36,117 bases of DNA from Bacteroidota bacterium (lineage in GTDB: Bacteria > Bacteroidota > Bacteroidia > Flavobacteriales > Flavobacteriaceae), in NCBI GenBank assembly GCA_022562895.1, contig JADFOK010000026.1:1-36117 (forward strand). Reading direction: 5' to 3'. Positions 1 to 7,568 of the stretch are shown piece after piece; the first letter of the stretch is position 1; every line of letters starts with the position of its first letter. The position numbers and the translations under genes were made by a program. Under the pieces are notes generated by a model. That model worked only from the letters and a program-made list of their open reading frames with translations. It searched no databases and was not told where the DNA came from.

Positions 1-196
1 CATGTTTTATTTTTATTGTACGCTTAATAAGAAGTACGAGTAGATTTACGATTAGGATTATCAAATGGATGAAGTATACTAACCTCGAGACAATAATTCC
101 GAAGTAGTGGAGCAAAAAAAGTACAATGCACATCGCAACTTAGGGTAAAACGACCACACATGGTGCGTAGCAAATGCGATTAAGTTTTTACAGCCA
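1..196. other. Window edge without a convincing gene
   Basis: No long reading frame crosses this stretch. Two short overlapping minus-strand frames are visible. One runs from an ATG at 161 to a stop at 24 and begins MCGRFTLS, which resembles the start of SRAP/YedK-type proteins, but the rest does not. The other starts at an ATG at 133 and stays open to the window edge, coding for a hydrophobic stretch that could be the start of a membrane protein. AT-rich DNA often gives hydrophobic frames by chance, so neither is called as a gene. Confidence 0.3.
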
Positions 197-217
197 TTGG
201 TGAGTCCGCCAATCACT

Positions 218-421
218 ATGTGGACAAACAGTCTGACAGAAAAGACATTTACTGTAGAAATAATTCATGATAGTTTAACTAATTTACAAGATGATGAGAT
301 AGAATGGCTAGAAGTGTTTGATGATCATGACCAAAAAGTAATAGAATCTGAAACTGAAAACTTAATTCAAGAAGCGACGGATTTCTATGACAGAGAAGTT
401 GCACGTTTTAAAGATGATTGA
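218..421 (+). CDS. Small acidic hypothetical protein
   Basis: I do not recognise this protein. From the ATG at 218 it has 67 residues, is rich in Asp and Glu, contains the segment DDEIEWLEVFDDHD and is predicted to be mostly helical and soluble. TTG (197) and GTG (200) starts are possible and would add six or seven residues. The frame is open further upstream to about 149 without an ATG. The stop overlaps the ATG of the PAP2 phosphatase gene by eight bases, which suggests translational coupling and is the best argument that the frame is used. It could also be the surviving 3' end of a longer, damaged gene, because the DNA just upstream is hard to interpret. Confidence 0.5.
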   Translation: MWTNSLTEKTFTVEIIHDSLTNLQDDEIEWLEVFDDHDQKVIESETENLIQEATDFYDREVARFKDD

Positions 422-983
422 GGAACTATTAAAATATGACGCAGATATTTTTTTGTATCTCAATAACTTAGGAAGTGAACCCTGGGATAACCTTTGGCGT
501 TTAATTACAAATAAATTTACTTTCATTCCTCTATATGCGTTACTATTATACCTTGTGTACAGAAACCATGGACTTAAAGGATTGATAGTTATTCTTGTTT
601 GTGCAGCATTAATGATTGCAATTTCAGACCAATTAGCTAATTTATTTAAACACGGAATTCAACGTCCCCGCCCTTGCCGGGAGGAAAGTCTTCAAGCTAT
701 TATGCGACACATAGTTGAGAGTTGTGGCAGATATGGGTATTTCTCAGGGCATTCAGTCAATGCTATGGCAACAGCCGTTTTTTTGGGACTAATATTAAAA
801 AACAGATATTATTACGCTCCTTTTTTCTTATTATTTTGGGCTTTTTTGGTAGGTTATAGCCGTATTTATGTAGGTGTACACTATCCTTTAGATGTTATAA
901 CAGGAATGTTGTTTGGTGGATTTATTGGTTGGGGTTTTTATATACTACAACGTCTAATACAGAAAAAAGTAGTTAAAGTTTAG
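414..983 (+). CDS. PAP2-family membrane phosphatase
   Basis: This is a membrane phosphatase of the PAP2 superfamily, 189 residues from the ATG at 414. The three signature motifs are complete: KHGIQRPRP at residues 79-87, SGH at 111-113 and SRIYVGVHYPLD at 149-160, with the catalytic His pair being His113 and His156. Five to six hydrophobic segments surround them. Family members remove phosphate from undecaprenyl diphosphate, phosphatidic acid or lipid A on the outer face of the inner membrane. The substrate cannot be read from the sequence. An ATG at 387 in the same frame is possible, but 414 gives the usual short N-terminus. The 3' end overlaps the convergent ArnT-like gene by 11 bases. That neighbourhood makes a lipid A or lipid-carrier phosphate an attractive substrate, which is an inference. 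Confidence 0.93.
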   Translation: MIEELLKYDADIFLYLNNLGSEPWDNLWRLITNKFTFIPLYALLLYLVYRNHGLKGLIVILVCAALMIAISDQLANLFKHGIQRPRPCREESLQAIMRHIVESCGRYGYFSGHSVNAMATAVFLGLILKNRYYYAPFFLLFWAFLVGYSRIYVGVHYPLDVITGMLFGGFIGWGFYILQRLIQKKVVKV

Positions 984-2604
984 TAACTAAATACAAATCT
1001 CTCCATAACCGTGGGCGATGTGACTTACTTGTTTTCCCTTTGGGATTCATATCGTAACGAGTAATTTTTTCTATAATATACCCTTCAAAAGTTTTTCTGA
1101 AATGTTTTTGTTGTTCTTTAGAAACCAATACTCCAAATTGCTTTTCTGGAGGAATCTCAATAACTTCATTATTAGTAAGTACTTTAATGGGTTTTCCATA
1201 TGCCCAGATTAGTTCGGGAGTGAATTCGTAAAACTCATACACATTTAAATTTACTTCAGTTTGCCAGATATTAAGATTTGTCAAACTATTGTATTCTGGA
1301 TTTATAGTAAGCGTTTTTGCCAAGGGCATTCCAAAACACATTATAGAGACAATAAACATTATGGTAAGGTAGAATACAGGTTGTATTTTTCTTTGCAAAA
1401 GATTCCGAAGTATTAAAAATCCTATTGCAAATAAAGCTATAGACAGTAAAATAAACCAAATCCATTTTCCAACTAATTCATCTTTAAGAAAAAAATATCC
1501 TCCCAATGGAAAAACAAGACCAATACTAGCAATGAGTCCAAAATTAAAATAAACAGGTATGATCTCTCGCAAATCTTTTAGGTCGGAAAATTTTCTAAAA
1601 AGATAGTTGATATAAAATCCGGTATTCAAAGCTAATGGAATTAGTACAGGTAATAAATAGCGTGATTTTTTTTCAGGAATAATAGATAGCAATATCACCG
1701 AAGCAATAGTCCATATAAAAGTGAAAGTGTAAGCTTTTTTATTGGACACCTTATTTTTTAGATAGGGATATAGCAAGCTAATAAAAGCAGGAATCGTCCA
1801 TATTCCACTTTGAATGAAGAAACTCCAATAATAGTAGAATGGGCGTACGTTATAACTTCTCCAACTACTTGTTTCTTTTTGAGTAATTTCTGAGAAAGCT
1901 TTTGGATCGAAAGTGAAGGTATACCAATACCACCAACCAGAAAGTAGTAAACCAATAATTAAAAATAACCCAAGGGGAAGAATTTTCGACCTAATATTTT
2001 TATATTTATAAACTATACCAAGTGCTATTAAAAAAGGAAAAAATAAGGTGTAAAGTGAAACCGGTCCTTTGCTCATAAACGACAAACCAAAAAACAAAGC
2101 TGCGATAGAAGCCCGCAGGTATTTTTTTTCTTTTTCAGTAAAAAACAAAAACAATTGATAGATACAGACCATCATAAATGCATGAGTGAAGATGTCCCAC
2201 TGACCATCACGACCCGAAGAAACCACGTAAAATGAAGTTGCCAATATTAGAGTACTGACAAAAGCGTAGGTTTTGTTTTGCGTAAATTTGAAAGATAATT
2301 TATAGGTATACAATATTAATAACAGTGCCAAAAAGGCAGCTGGTAGTCGTAAAGCAATTAAATTTTTAATTCCAAAAATGGTTGCCGAAAAAGCTGTAAG
2401 CCAAGTAGGTAATGGAGGTTTTTGATAACGAGCTTCTCCATTAAGAGTGGTTAATAACCAATTTCCATCGTATAACATTTCTCGAGCTGTAATAAAATTA
2501 CGAGCTTCCATAATGTTTATATAAAGAGCATCAAGATTGACAAAAAAAATAGTTATACAGGTAAGTAATAAAAGCAATATGTGATTATTTTTAATCGATT
2601 GCAT
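973..2604 (-). CDS. ArnT-like membrane glycosyltransferase (GT-C fold)
   Basis: A 543-residue polytopic membrane protein of the ArnT/PMT (GT39/GT83) family. These enzymes move a sugar from a polyprenyl-phosphate donor to lipid A or another acceptor on the periplasmic side. Visible signs are an N-terminal membrane anchor, the family's first periplasmic loop with MEARNF (residues 32-37) and YQKPPLPTW (60-68), about a dozen hydrophobic segments, and a soluble C-terminal region of about 110 residues. Its start overlaps the LAB_N gene by 14 bases, so it is the last gene of a three-gene operon with a polyprenyl-phosphate sugar synthase at the front. The sugar and acceptor are unknown. Confidence in the fold and family is high, and in a lipid A target moderate. 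Confidence 0.9.
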   Translation of the reverse strand: MQSIKNNHILLLLLTCITIFFVNLDALYINIMEARNFITAREMLYDGNWLLTTLNGEARYQKPPLPTWLTAFSATIFGIKNLIALRLPAAFLALLLILYTYKLSFKFTQNKTYAFVSTLILATSFYVVSSGRDGQWDIFTHAFMMVCIYQLFLFFTEKEKKYLRASIAALFFGLSFMSKGPVSLYTLFFPFLIALGIVYKYKNIRSKILPLGLFLIIGLLLSGWWYWYTFTFDPKAFSEITQKETSSWRSYNVRPFYYYWSFFIQSGIWTIPAFISLLYPYLKNKVSNKKAYTFTFIWTIASVILLSIIPEKKSRYLLPVLIPLALNTGFYINYLFRKFSDLKDLREIIPVYFNFGLIASIGLVFPLGGYFFLKDELVGKWIWFILLSIALFAIGFLILRNLLQRKIQPVFYLTIMFIVSIMCFGMPLAKTLTINPEYNSLTNLNIWQTEVNLNVYEFYEFTPELIWAYGKPIKVLTNNEVIEIPPEKQFGVLVSKEQQKHFRKTFEGYIIEKITRYDMNPKGKTSKSHRPRLWRDLYLVTKL

Positions 2605-3223
2605 CCTCTTGTTTTTTCCAAATAAAGATATTCCGAATGTAAATAATTAAGCCGGCTCCATGTCCTATTAATAATACCGGATCTTTTCTAAATAACGCAT
2701 AGATTATGATAAGAGATGCTCCTAACACACTCAAACGCCAAAATCCAACCGGGAGTTGAGAAATTTTAGTTTTTTCAGAATAAATCCATTGATAAATAAA
2801 TCTAAAAGTAAATAAGACCTGAGCAAATGTTCCTAGCAATAAAAGCCATAATGGGATATCTTTATTGTTAAATAATTGATATAAATCGTACTTACCGTTG
2901 TTATAAGCATATACTACAATTAATATAGGAAACAATAGTAAAAAAGCACGAAACCATTTAGGAGATTTATTCCATTCGCCTTGTAACTGAAGGTTTCTAA
3001 TGTAAATAAAATAAGTTAGAGATTGCCCTAGCATAATGGCAAAATCATCTCGAAGATAACCATATATAAAGAGTAAAAAAGATGCTAATAAACTTAGTTT
3101 CCAAAATAATGATGGGGTGATTACCCTTTTATTTTTTTCCGATAGAATCCATTGTATTAATAATCTCCCTGAGAAAAGAATTTGCGCCAAAAATCCAATG
3201 CTATATATTATCCAGTCACTCAC
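2591..3223 (-). CDS. Tandem LAB_N-domain membrane protein
   Basis: A 210-residue, roughly six-helix membrane protein made of two copies of the LAB_N domain, named after the N-terminal region of some lipid-A-disaccharide synthases. It has no LpxB catalytic part. The two halves keep exact register 121 residues apart: R20...QWI.SEK repeats at R141...QWIYSEK, FWKLS (40-44) at FWRLS (161-165), and YIRN (74-77) at YIRN (195-198). LAB_N belongs, as far as I recall, to the same broad superfamily as PQ-loop/SWEET carriers, which also build six or seven helices from a duplicated three-helix unit. It overlaps its upstream neighbour by four bases (ATGA) and its downstream neighbour by 14. Annotation pipelines often call such proteins lipid A biosynthesis proteins. 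A flippase role is an inference from context. Confidence 0.85.
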   Translation of the reverse strand: MSDWIIYSIGFLAQILFSGRLLIQWILSEKNKRVITPSLFWKLSLLASFLLFIYGYLRDDFAIMLGQSLTYFIYIRNLQLQGEWNKSPKWFRAFLLLFPILIVVYAYNNGKYDLYQLFNNKDIPLWLLLLGTFAQVLFTFRFIYQWIYSEKTKISQLPVGFWRLSVLGASLIIIYALFRKDPVLLIGHGAGLIIYIRNIFIWKKQEDAID

Positions 3224-3930
3224 CCTTTGTTTTTAACTTCGTAATTTATATACTTTTTCTTCATCCATAAATAAGCAAAACAGTCCGTTAACGGGCCTAA
3301 TAATCGATTCCAGAGACCAAATTTTGGTGATCCTGCAATACGCGGAAAATGCCTTACAGGAACCTGTAATATCTTTCCATTTTGAAGCAAAATCATAGCA
3401 GGTAAAAATCTGTGTAGTCCTTTAAACATTGGAATACGCTTTGCAAAATCAGTTTTTATAACTTTAAGAGGGCAACCGGTATCGTCCATTCCATCGTGAG
3501 TAAATGCACGTCTAATTCCGTTTGCAATTTTTGAAGACATATTTTTCACAAAGGAATCTTTTCGGTTGTATCGTACTCCGGTAACTAAGTCGTATTCTCC
3601 AATCTCATCTAATAATAAGTTAAAATCATCGGGAGTTGTTTGTAAATCAGAGTCAATATATCCTATAAAAGGAGTATCTATAGTATCGAATCCTGCTTTA
3701 ATGGCAGTACTTAACCCACGATTTTCTTTAAAGTTTATATAGCTAAAAGCTTCGTTGCGATCACAAATATCCTCAATAAGTTTTTGGCTAGCATCTTTTG
3801 AGCCATCATTTACAAATAAAATAGCTGTTTTTTTCTTTGCAATTTTCGTGTAAGCTAATAATTCTTCCTCTACGCGGTTCAAATTTTCTTCTTCATTATA
3901 AACTGGTACAATGATGGTAAATTCGTACAT
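3220..3930 (-). CDS. Polyprenyl-phosphate glycosyltransferase (GT2, DPM1-like)
   Basis: A 236-residue GT-A fold enzyme of family GT2, closest in layout to DPM1/ArnC enzymes that load a sugar from a nucleotide sugar onto a polyprenyl phosphate at the cytoplasmic face. The opening IIVPVYNEEENL (residues 6-17), NDGSKD (41-46) and the metal-binding DSD (93-95, within YIDSDLQTTPDD) are all present. There is no C-terminal pair of membrane helices as in ArnC, so it resembles the soluble DPM1 form, perhaps held at the membrane by the Trp/Lys-rich tail. It is the first gene of the operon. A TAnnTTTG element (TACTTTTG on the minus strand, 3961-3954) lies 24 bases upstream of the ATG and is a likely -7 box, although no good -33 TTG is seen. 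Confidence 0.92.
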   Translation of the reverse strand: MYEFTIIVPVYNEEENLNRVEEELLAYTKIAKKKTAILFVNDGSKDASQKLIEDICDRNEAFSYINFKENRGLSTAIKAGFDTIDTPFIGYIDSDLQTTPDDFNLLLDEIGEYDLVTGVRYNRKDSFVKNMSSKIANGIRRAFTHDGMDDTGCPLKVIKTDFAKRIPMFKGLHRFLPAMILLQNGKILQVPVRHFPRIAGSPKFGLWNRLLGPLTDCFAYLWMKKKYINYEVKNKG

Positions 3931-3953
3931 TTTCTATTGACTAAAGATTTGTG

Positions 3954-3961
3954 CAAAAGTA
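3954..3961 (-). promoter_or_regulatory. Candidate -7 promoter element of the sugar operon
   Basis: Read on the minus strand the sequence is TACTTTTG, a perfect fit to the Bacteroidota -7 consensus TAnnTTTG, placed 24-31 bases before the start codon of the GT2 gene. No TTG is found at the expected 19-21 base distance upstream, so the call rests on this half only. Confidence 0.45.
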
Positions 3962-3977
3962 TTTCTTTTTTAAACAT

Positions 3978-4022
3978 TATAATAGAACTGTAAAAAAGAT
4001 GTTATTTTGTAGTTCTATTATA
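3978..4022. repeat. 12-bp inverted repeat between divergent genes
   Basis: The arms are perfect: TATAATAGAACT at 3978-3989 and AGTTCTATTATA at 4011-4022, separated by 21 bases. The dyad fills the middle of the 99-base gap between the divergent GT2 and epimerase genes, just upstream of the minus-strand -7 box and ending seven bases before the epimerase ATG. It could be an operator that controls both genes, or a hairpin in the epimerase leader. The right-hand arm is close enough to the start codon to affect translation. Confidence 0.6.
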
Positions 4023-4029
4023 TATCTTT

Positions 4030-4968
4030 ATGAAGGTTTTAGTTACGGGTGCTGCCGGCTTTATTGGATCACATACGGCAGAACGACTTAAGGAAATGGG
4101 TCACGAAGTAGTAGGAGTGGATAATTTTTCCCCCTATTATAATGTTTCATTAAAAAAACTGAATGCAAATGAACTACATGTAAAGGGAATCGAGCTTCTC
4201 AATATTGATTTATATATAGATGAATTAATTGAGAAATTGCCATTAGATGTTGATTATATTTTTCATTTTGCAGCTCATCCAGGGATATCAAAGTCCTCTA
4301 CATTTGAAGAATATTTAGTAAACAACATCGTCGGTACACATAAACTACTTCAGTTTACCGAAAGAAATATCAAAACACCTTTCTTTATAAATATAGCAAC
4401 TTCGTCTATTTATGGATTGGAAGCTACCTATCCGGAAACTGAAGTTCCTAAACCAGCATCGTATTATGGTGTTACAAAACTAGCAGCAGAACAATTAGTG
4501 CTTTCTAAAGTGCGTGAAAAAAAATTGCAGGCATGTTCGTTACGGTTATATTCTGTTTATGGACCTAGAGAACGCCCCGATAAATTATACACAAAGTTAA
4601 TTGATTGTGGGATTAATAATAAATCTTTTCCTTTGTTTCGAGGAAGTGAAAAGCATTTACGAAGTTTTTCTTATGTTCAGGATATTGTTGATGGAATAGT
4701 AAGTATTATTGGAAAGGAAAATATTTGCAATGGCGAGATTATTAATCTGGGATCAGAAACAGAGAGTACTACTGCAGAAGGAATTGCAACCGTTGAAGAT
4801 ATTCTGGAGACTAAAATAGACATGGAAATTAAACCGGTTCGAGAAGGAGATCAATCTCGAACTAAAGCTAATATAAATAAAGCTAGAAAGTTATTAAATT
4901 ATAATCCACAAACTACATTACGAAAGGGATTGGAAGCACATGTTGCCTGGTATAAAGCAAATTTTTAA
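4030..4968 (+). CDS. NAD-dependent sugar nucleotide epimerase (extended SDR)
   Basis: A 312-residue extended short-chain dehydrogenase/reductase. The NAD-binding GAAGFIG is at residues 7-13, the catalytic Ser pair at 125-126 and the YGVTK motif (Tyr146, Lys150) follows. The family converts nucleotide sugars, and the closest characterised relatives are UDP-glucuronate 4-epimerase and UDP-glucose 4-epimerase. At 312 residues it is a little short for a UDP-glucuronate epimerase, which is usually 335-350, so I keep the substrate open. It is transcribed divergently from the glycosyltransferase operon with an inverted repeat between them, which suggests that it supplies a sugar donor for the same envelope modification. 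The ATG at 4030 gives the expected beta-strand start MKVLVTGAAG. Confidence 0.9.
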   Translation: MKVLVTGAAGFIGSHTAERLKEMGHEVVGVDNFSPYYNVSLKKLNANELHVKGIELLNIDLYIDELIEKLPLDVDYIFHFAAHPGISKSSTFEEYLVNNIVGTHKLLQFTERNIKTPFFINIATSSIYGLEATYPETEVPKPASYYGVTKLAAEQLVLSKVREKKLQACSLRLYSVYGPRERPDKLYTKLIDCGINNKSFPLFRGSEKHLRSFSYVQDIVDGIVSIIGKENICNGEIINLGSETESTTAEGIATVEDILETKIDMEIKPVREGDQSRTKANINKARKLLNYNPQTTLRKGLEAHVAWYKANF

Positions 4969-5132
4969 TATAATTGTTAAATTTATTTAGGAATATATTT
5001 TAACAAAATTACAAACAAGATTAAAGCTACAATTAATCATTGTCTCATATTTTTTTTAAACTGTGAATAGAACTATTTAGAATAAAGCGAAAGATCAAAA
5101 GGAAGCTAAATAAAAATGTTTAATAAAAATAT

Positions 5133-6233
5133 TTATTCCAATTTAAAACCCTGAGTATATAATCCTAATAAATAATTTGCAGCTTCAAAAGGGGTGGTCT
5201 TATTTTCATTTAGTGATTTAAGTTGTTTTTTTAGCTCTTTTTGAATGGTGGGATTATTATAGAAATTACTTTTTAAACTAGCCTCTAATGTTTGAAGTAA
5301 CCAGAAATTATTTTGTTCTTTTCTTTTTTTTTCAAAATAATTATTTTTACGTGTTTCTGAAATGTACTTAGAAATTAAATCCCATATTTCTGTAATTCCT
5401 TTATTATTTAAAGCACTACAAACCAAAGTTTTAGGGGTCCAGTTGTTTTCTTTTACAGGGTAAAGGTGAAGTGCGCGATTAAATTCGGCTTGAGCGTATT
5501 TAGCTGCCTTTACATTTTCACCATCTGCTTTATTAATAACTATGACATCTGCCATTTCAATAATCCCACGTTTTATACCTTGTAATTCATCACCAGCACC
5601 AGAAAGTTTTAGTAATAAAAAGAAATCGGTCATAGAATGTACCACTGTTTCACTTTGCCCAACGCCTACAGTTTCAATAATTATAATAGTAAAACCTGCA
5701 GCTTCACATAAAATAATTGCCTCGCGTGTTTTTCGTGCAACACCTCCAGGTGAATCTCCCGATGCAGTAGGACGGATAAATGCGTTGGGTTCTCTTACCA
5801 ATTCTTCCATTCGGGTTTTGTCACCCAGGATGCTTCCTTTACTAACAGTACTAGAAGGGTCTATAGCTAATACAGCGACTTTATGCTTATCCTGGACTAA
5901 TAGCCTTCCAAATTGCTCTATAAAAGTACTTTTACCTACCCCAGGCACACCAGTAATTCCAATACGTATGGATTGATTGGAATAAGGCAAACAAGCTTCA
6001 ATTATATCACGAGCTTGACTTTGGTGTTTAGAGGCGGTACTTTCAATAATAGTAATAGCTCTACTTAATGAAGTTTTGTTTCCTTGAAGAATACCTTCTA
6101 TTAATTCACTTGTTGAATGTGATTTTTTTCTATTTTTTTTGAATTTTTCGGCAACAAGGATATTTACAGGCTGTAGTTGCTGTACCCCTAACTTTTCTTT
6201 TAATGCGCTTTTAACTTGTTTCTTTTTAGTCAC
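5133..6233 (-). CDS. meaB: MeaB-type GTPase, methylmalonyl-CoA mutase chaperone
   Basis: MeaB (ArgK family) is a G3E GTPase that protects adenosylcobalamin-dependent methylmalonyl-CoA mutase and gates loading of its cofactor. The P-loop GVPGVGKST lies at residues 95-103, followed by the DPSS motif, ETVGVGQSE (switch region) and the NKAD guanine-specificity motif near residue 235. Its length of 366 is slightly more than the roughly 330 of the core family because of a Lys-rich N-terminal extension of about 45 residues. The start codon is GTG: an in-frame stop lies 12 bases upstream and no ATG is available nearby. The mutase genes are not in the window, but the PduO-type adenosyltransferase at 15121 belongs to the same cofactor route. 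Confidence 0.95.
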   Translation of the reverse strand: MTKKKQVKSALKEKLGVQQLQPVNILVAEKFKKNRKKSHSTSELIEGILQGNKTSLSRAITIIESTASKHQSQARDIIEACLPYSNQSIRIGITGVPGVGKSTFIEQFGRLLVQDKHKVAVLAIDPSSTVSKGSILGDKTRMEELVREPNAFIRPTASGDSPGGVARKTREAIILCEAAGFTIIIIETVGVGQSETVVHSMTDFFLLLKLSGAGDELQGIKRGIIEMADVIVINKADGENVKAAKYAQAEFNRALHLYPVKENNWTPKTLVCSALNNKGITEIWDLISKYISETRKNNYFEKKRKEQNNFWLLQTLEASLKSNFYNNPTIQKELKKQLKSLNENKTTPFEAANYLLGLYTQGFKLE

Positions 6234-6379
6234 GGAGTAAATTTATAACATTTCGAAAGAAGAAATAAAAAAGATGATAAATCTTCAGTCGATTATGAAA
6301 TTATATTACCAATTACAATACTTTTCAAGATCAAACTTTTAGCTAAAGAATACTAATATTAAAAAAACATGTAAATAAT

Positions 6380-6405
6380 TGCAACACTCTATATATATTA
6401 TCGTC
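6380..6405 (+). promoter_or_regulatory. Candidate ECF-type promoter of the first sigma operon
   Basis: TGCAAC at 6380-6385 and CGTC at 6402-6405 are separated by exactly 16 AT-rich bases. This is the classic layout of an ECF sigma promoter (an AAC-containing -35 element and a CGTC -10 element). It lies 35 bases before the TTG start of the sigma gene, which fits autoregulation. Transcription would begin near 6411, leaving a leader of about 30 bases. Confidence 0.5.
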
Positions 6406-6439
6406 CTTTATAGGAACAGCAACCAATAAACCATCAAAT

Positions 6440-6985
6440 TTGTCAGTTTTAATTCTTGTTGAGCAATGCAAAAATAATAACCGAAAGGCACAAATGGCTT
6501 TGTATAAGCAATATTGTGATGGAATGTTTATAGTAGCTCAACGGTATATGAAAGAAACTGCGGCTGCAGAAGATGCTATGCAGGAAGCGTTTATTAAAGC
6601 ATTTCAAAAACTTAATCAGTTTAAAGGGGACGTCACCTTTGGAGCATGGTTAAAACGAATTGTCATCAATACCTGTCTGGATTCTATTAAATCGAACAAG
6701 ATAGATACGGAGGATATTAGTGAGTCAGTATTTGAAATTGTGCAAGATGATGACGATTGGAAAGTACCCGATGAAACAACAATATCTGAAATTAATATGG
6801 CAATTGAAAAATTACCTGATAATTACAGAAGTGTAGTAAAACTATTTTTACTGGAAGGGTATGACCATAATGAGATATCGGGGATACTTTCGATTTCTGA
6901 AAGCGTTTCCAGAACAAATCTTCATCGCGGGAAAACAATGTTGAAACAAACTTTAAAACATTTACAATATGGCACAGGATATTAG
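6440..6985 (+). CDS. ECF-family RNA polymerase sigma factor
   Basis: A 181-residue sigma-70 family factor of the extracytoplasmic-function type. Region 2 covers about residues 20-90 (AEDAMQEAFIKAFQKL, then WLKRIVINTCLD) and region 4 about residues 120-175 (LPDNYRSVVKLFLLEGYDH followed by an altered helix-turn-helix ISGILSISESVSRTNLHRGK). The only usable start in front of region 2 is the TTG at 6440, since the frame has no ATG before residue 19. The stop codon region overlaps the next gene by 17 bases, the usual sign of a co-translated sigma/anti-sigma pair. A candidate promoter of the ECF type lies just upstream. The stress sensed cannot be told, but the downstream exported DUF4097-type protein suggests an envelope signal. 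Confidence 0.92.
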   Translation: MSVLILVEQCKNNNRKAQMALYKQYCDGMFIVAQRYMKETAAAEDAMQEAFIKAFQKLNQFKGDVTFGAWLKRIVINTCLDSIKSNKIDTEDISESVFEIVQDDDDWKVPDETTISEINMAIEKLPDNYRSVVKLFLLEGYDHNEISGILSISESVSRTNLHRGKTMLKQTLKHLQYGTGY

Positions 6986-7568
6986 AAAGATGTTAAAGGA
7001 AATAACTCCTGAAACGCCTAAACTTTCAAAGGGGCATGAAGCTCGATTTGAAACACGGTTGGAAGACACATTTTCAGATCTGCCAACAAGTTTAGCAGGA
7101 AGCAGACCATCAATTTCTTGGCTTAGAGTGGCAGCTATAGCAATCACTTTTATAGGTGTTAGTATTTTTGGATATTTATATTTTTCAGATACTAAATCTA
7201 ACCCTATAGTAAATGTTACTACCGAAAAAGAAGACAATTCTAAGCTATTTTCATTGGGAGATTTATCACCCGATCTTAAAAAAGTAGAGGATTACTATCT
7301 AACAGGAATTAACGTTCAACTGGCATCTTTAAAGGTTACTAAGGAAAACAGGGATTTAATAGACGGTTACATGCAACGATTGAGTGAATTAGACAAAGAA
7401 TATTCGAAGCTTAATCTTGAACTTAACAAAGTGGGTCCTAATGAATCAACCATCACCGCTTTGATTGACAATTTGAAATTACGTTTGGAATTGCTGTTCA
7501 AACTTAAAAACAAATTAAAAGAACTTAAAAATCAAGAAAATGAACAATTTAATAGTATTCAAACATAG
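6969..7568 (+). CDS. Probable anti-sigma factor, single-span membrane protein
   Basis: A 199-residue protein with one clear membrane segment (about residues 54-72, WLRVAAIAITFIGVSIFGYL). The N-terminal cytoplasmic part of about 50 residues could bind the sigma factor, and the predicted periplasmic part ends in a coiled coil (about residues 130-195, rich in Leu, Lys and Glu). There is no zinc-binding HxxxCxxC anti-sigma motif. The call rests on gene order, the 17-base overlap with the sigma gene and the membrane topology. It also overlaps the next gene by 29 bases, so all three genes are likely one translational unit. Confidence 0.72.
   Translation: MAQDIRKMLKEITPETPKLSKGHEARFETRLEDTFSDLPTSLAGSRPSISWLRVAAIAITFIGVSIFGYLYFSDTKSNPIVNVTTEKEDNSKLFSLGDLSPDLKKVEDYYLTGINVQLASLKVTKENRDLIDGYMQRLSELDKEYSKLNLELNKVGPNESTITALIDNLKLRLELLFKLKNKLKELKNQENEQFNSIQT

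Noticed and set aside
5542..5976. 144-codon plus-strand frame opposite meaB
   Set aside because: It lies wholly inside a well-supported conserved gene on the other strand and its product looks like no protein family.
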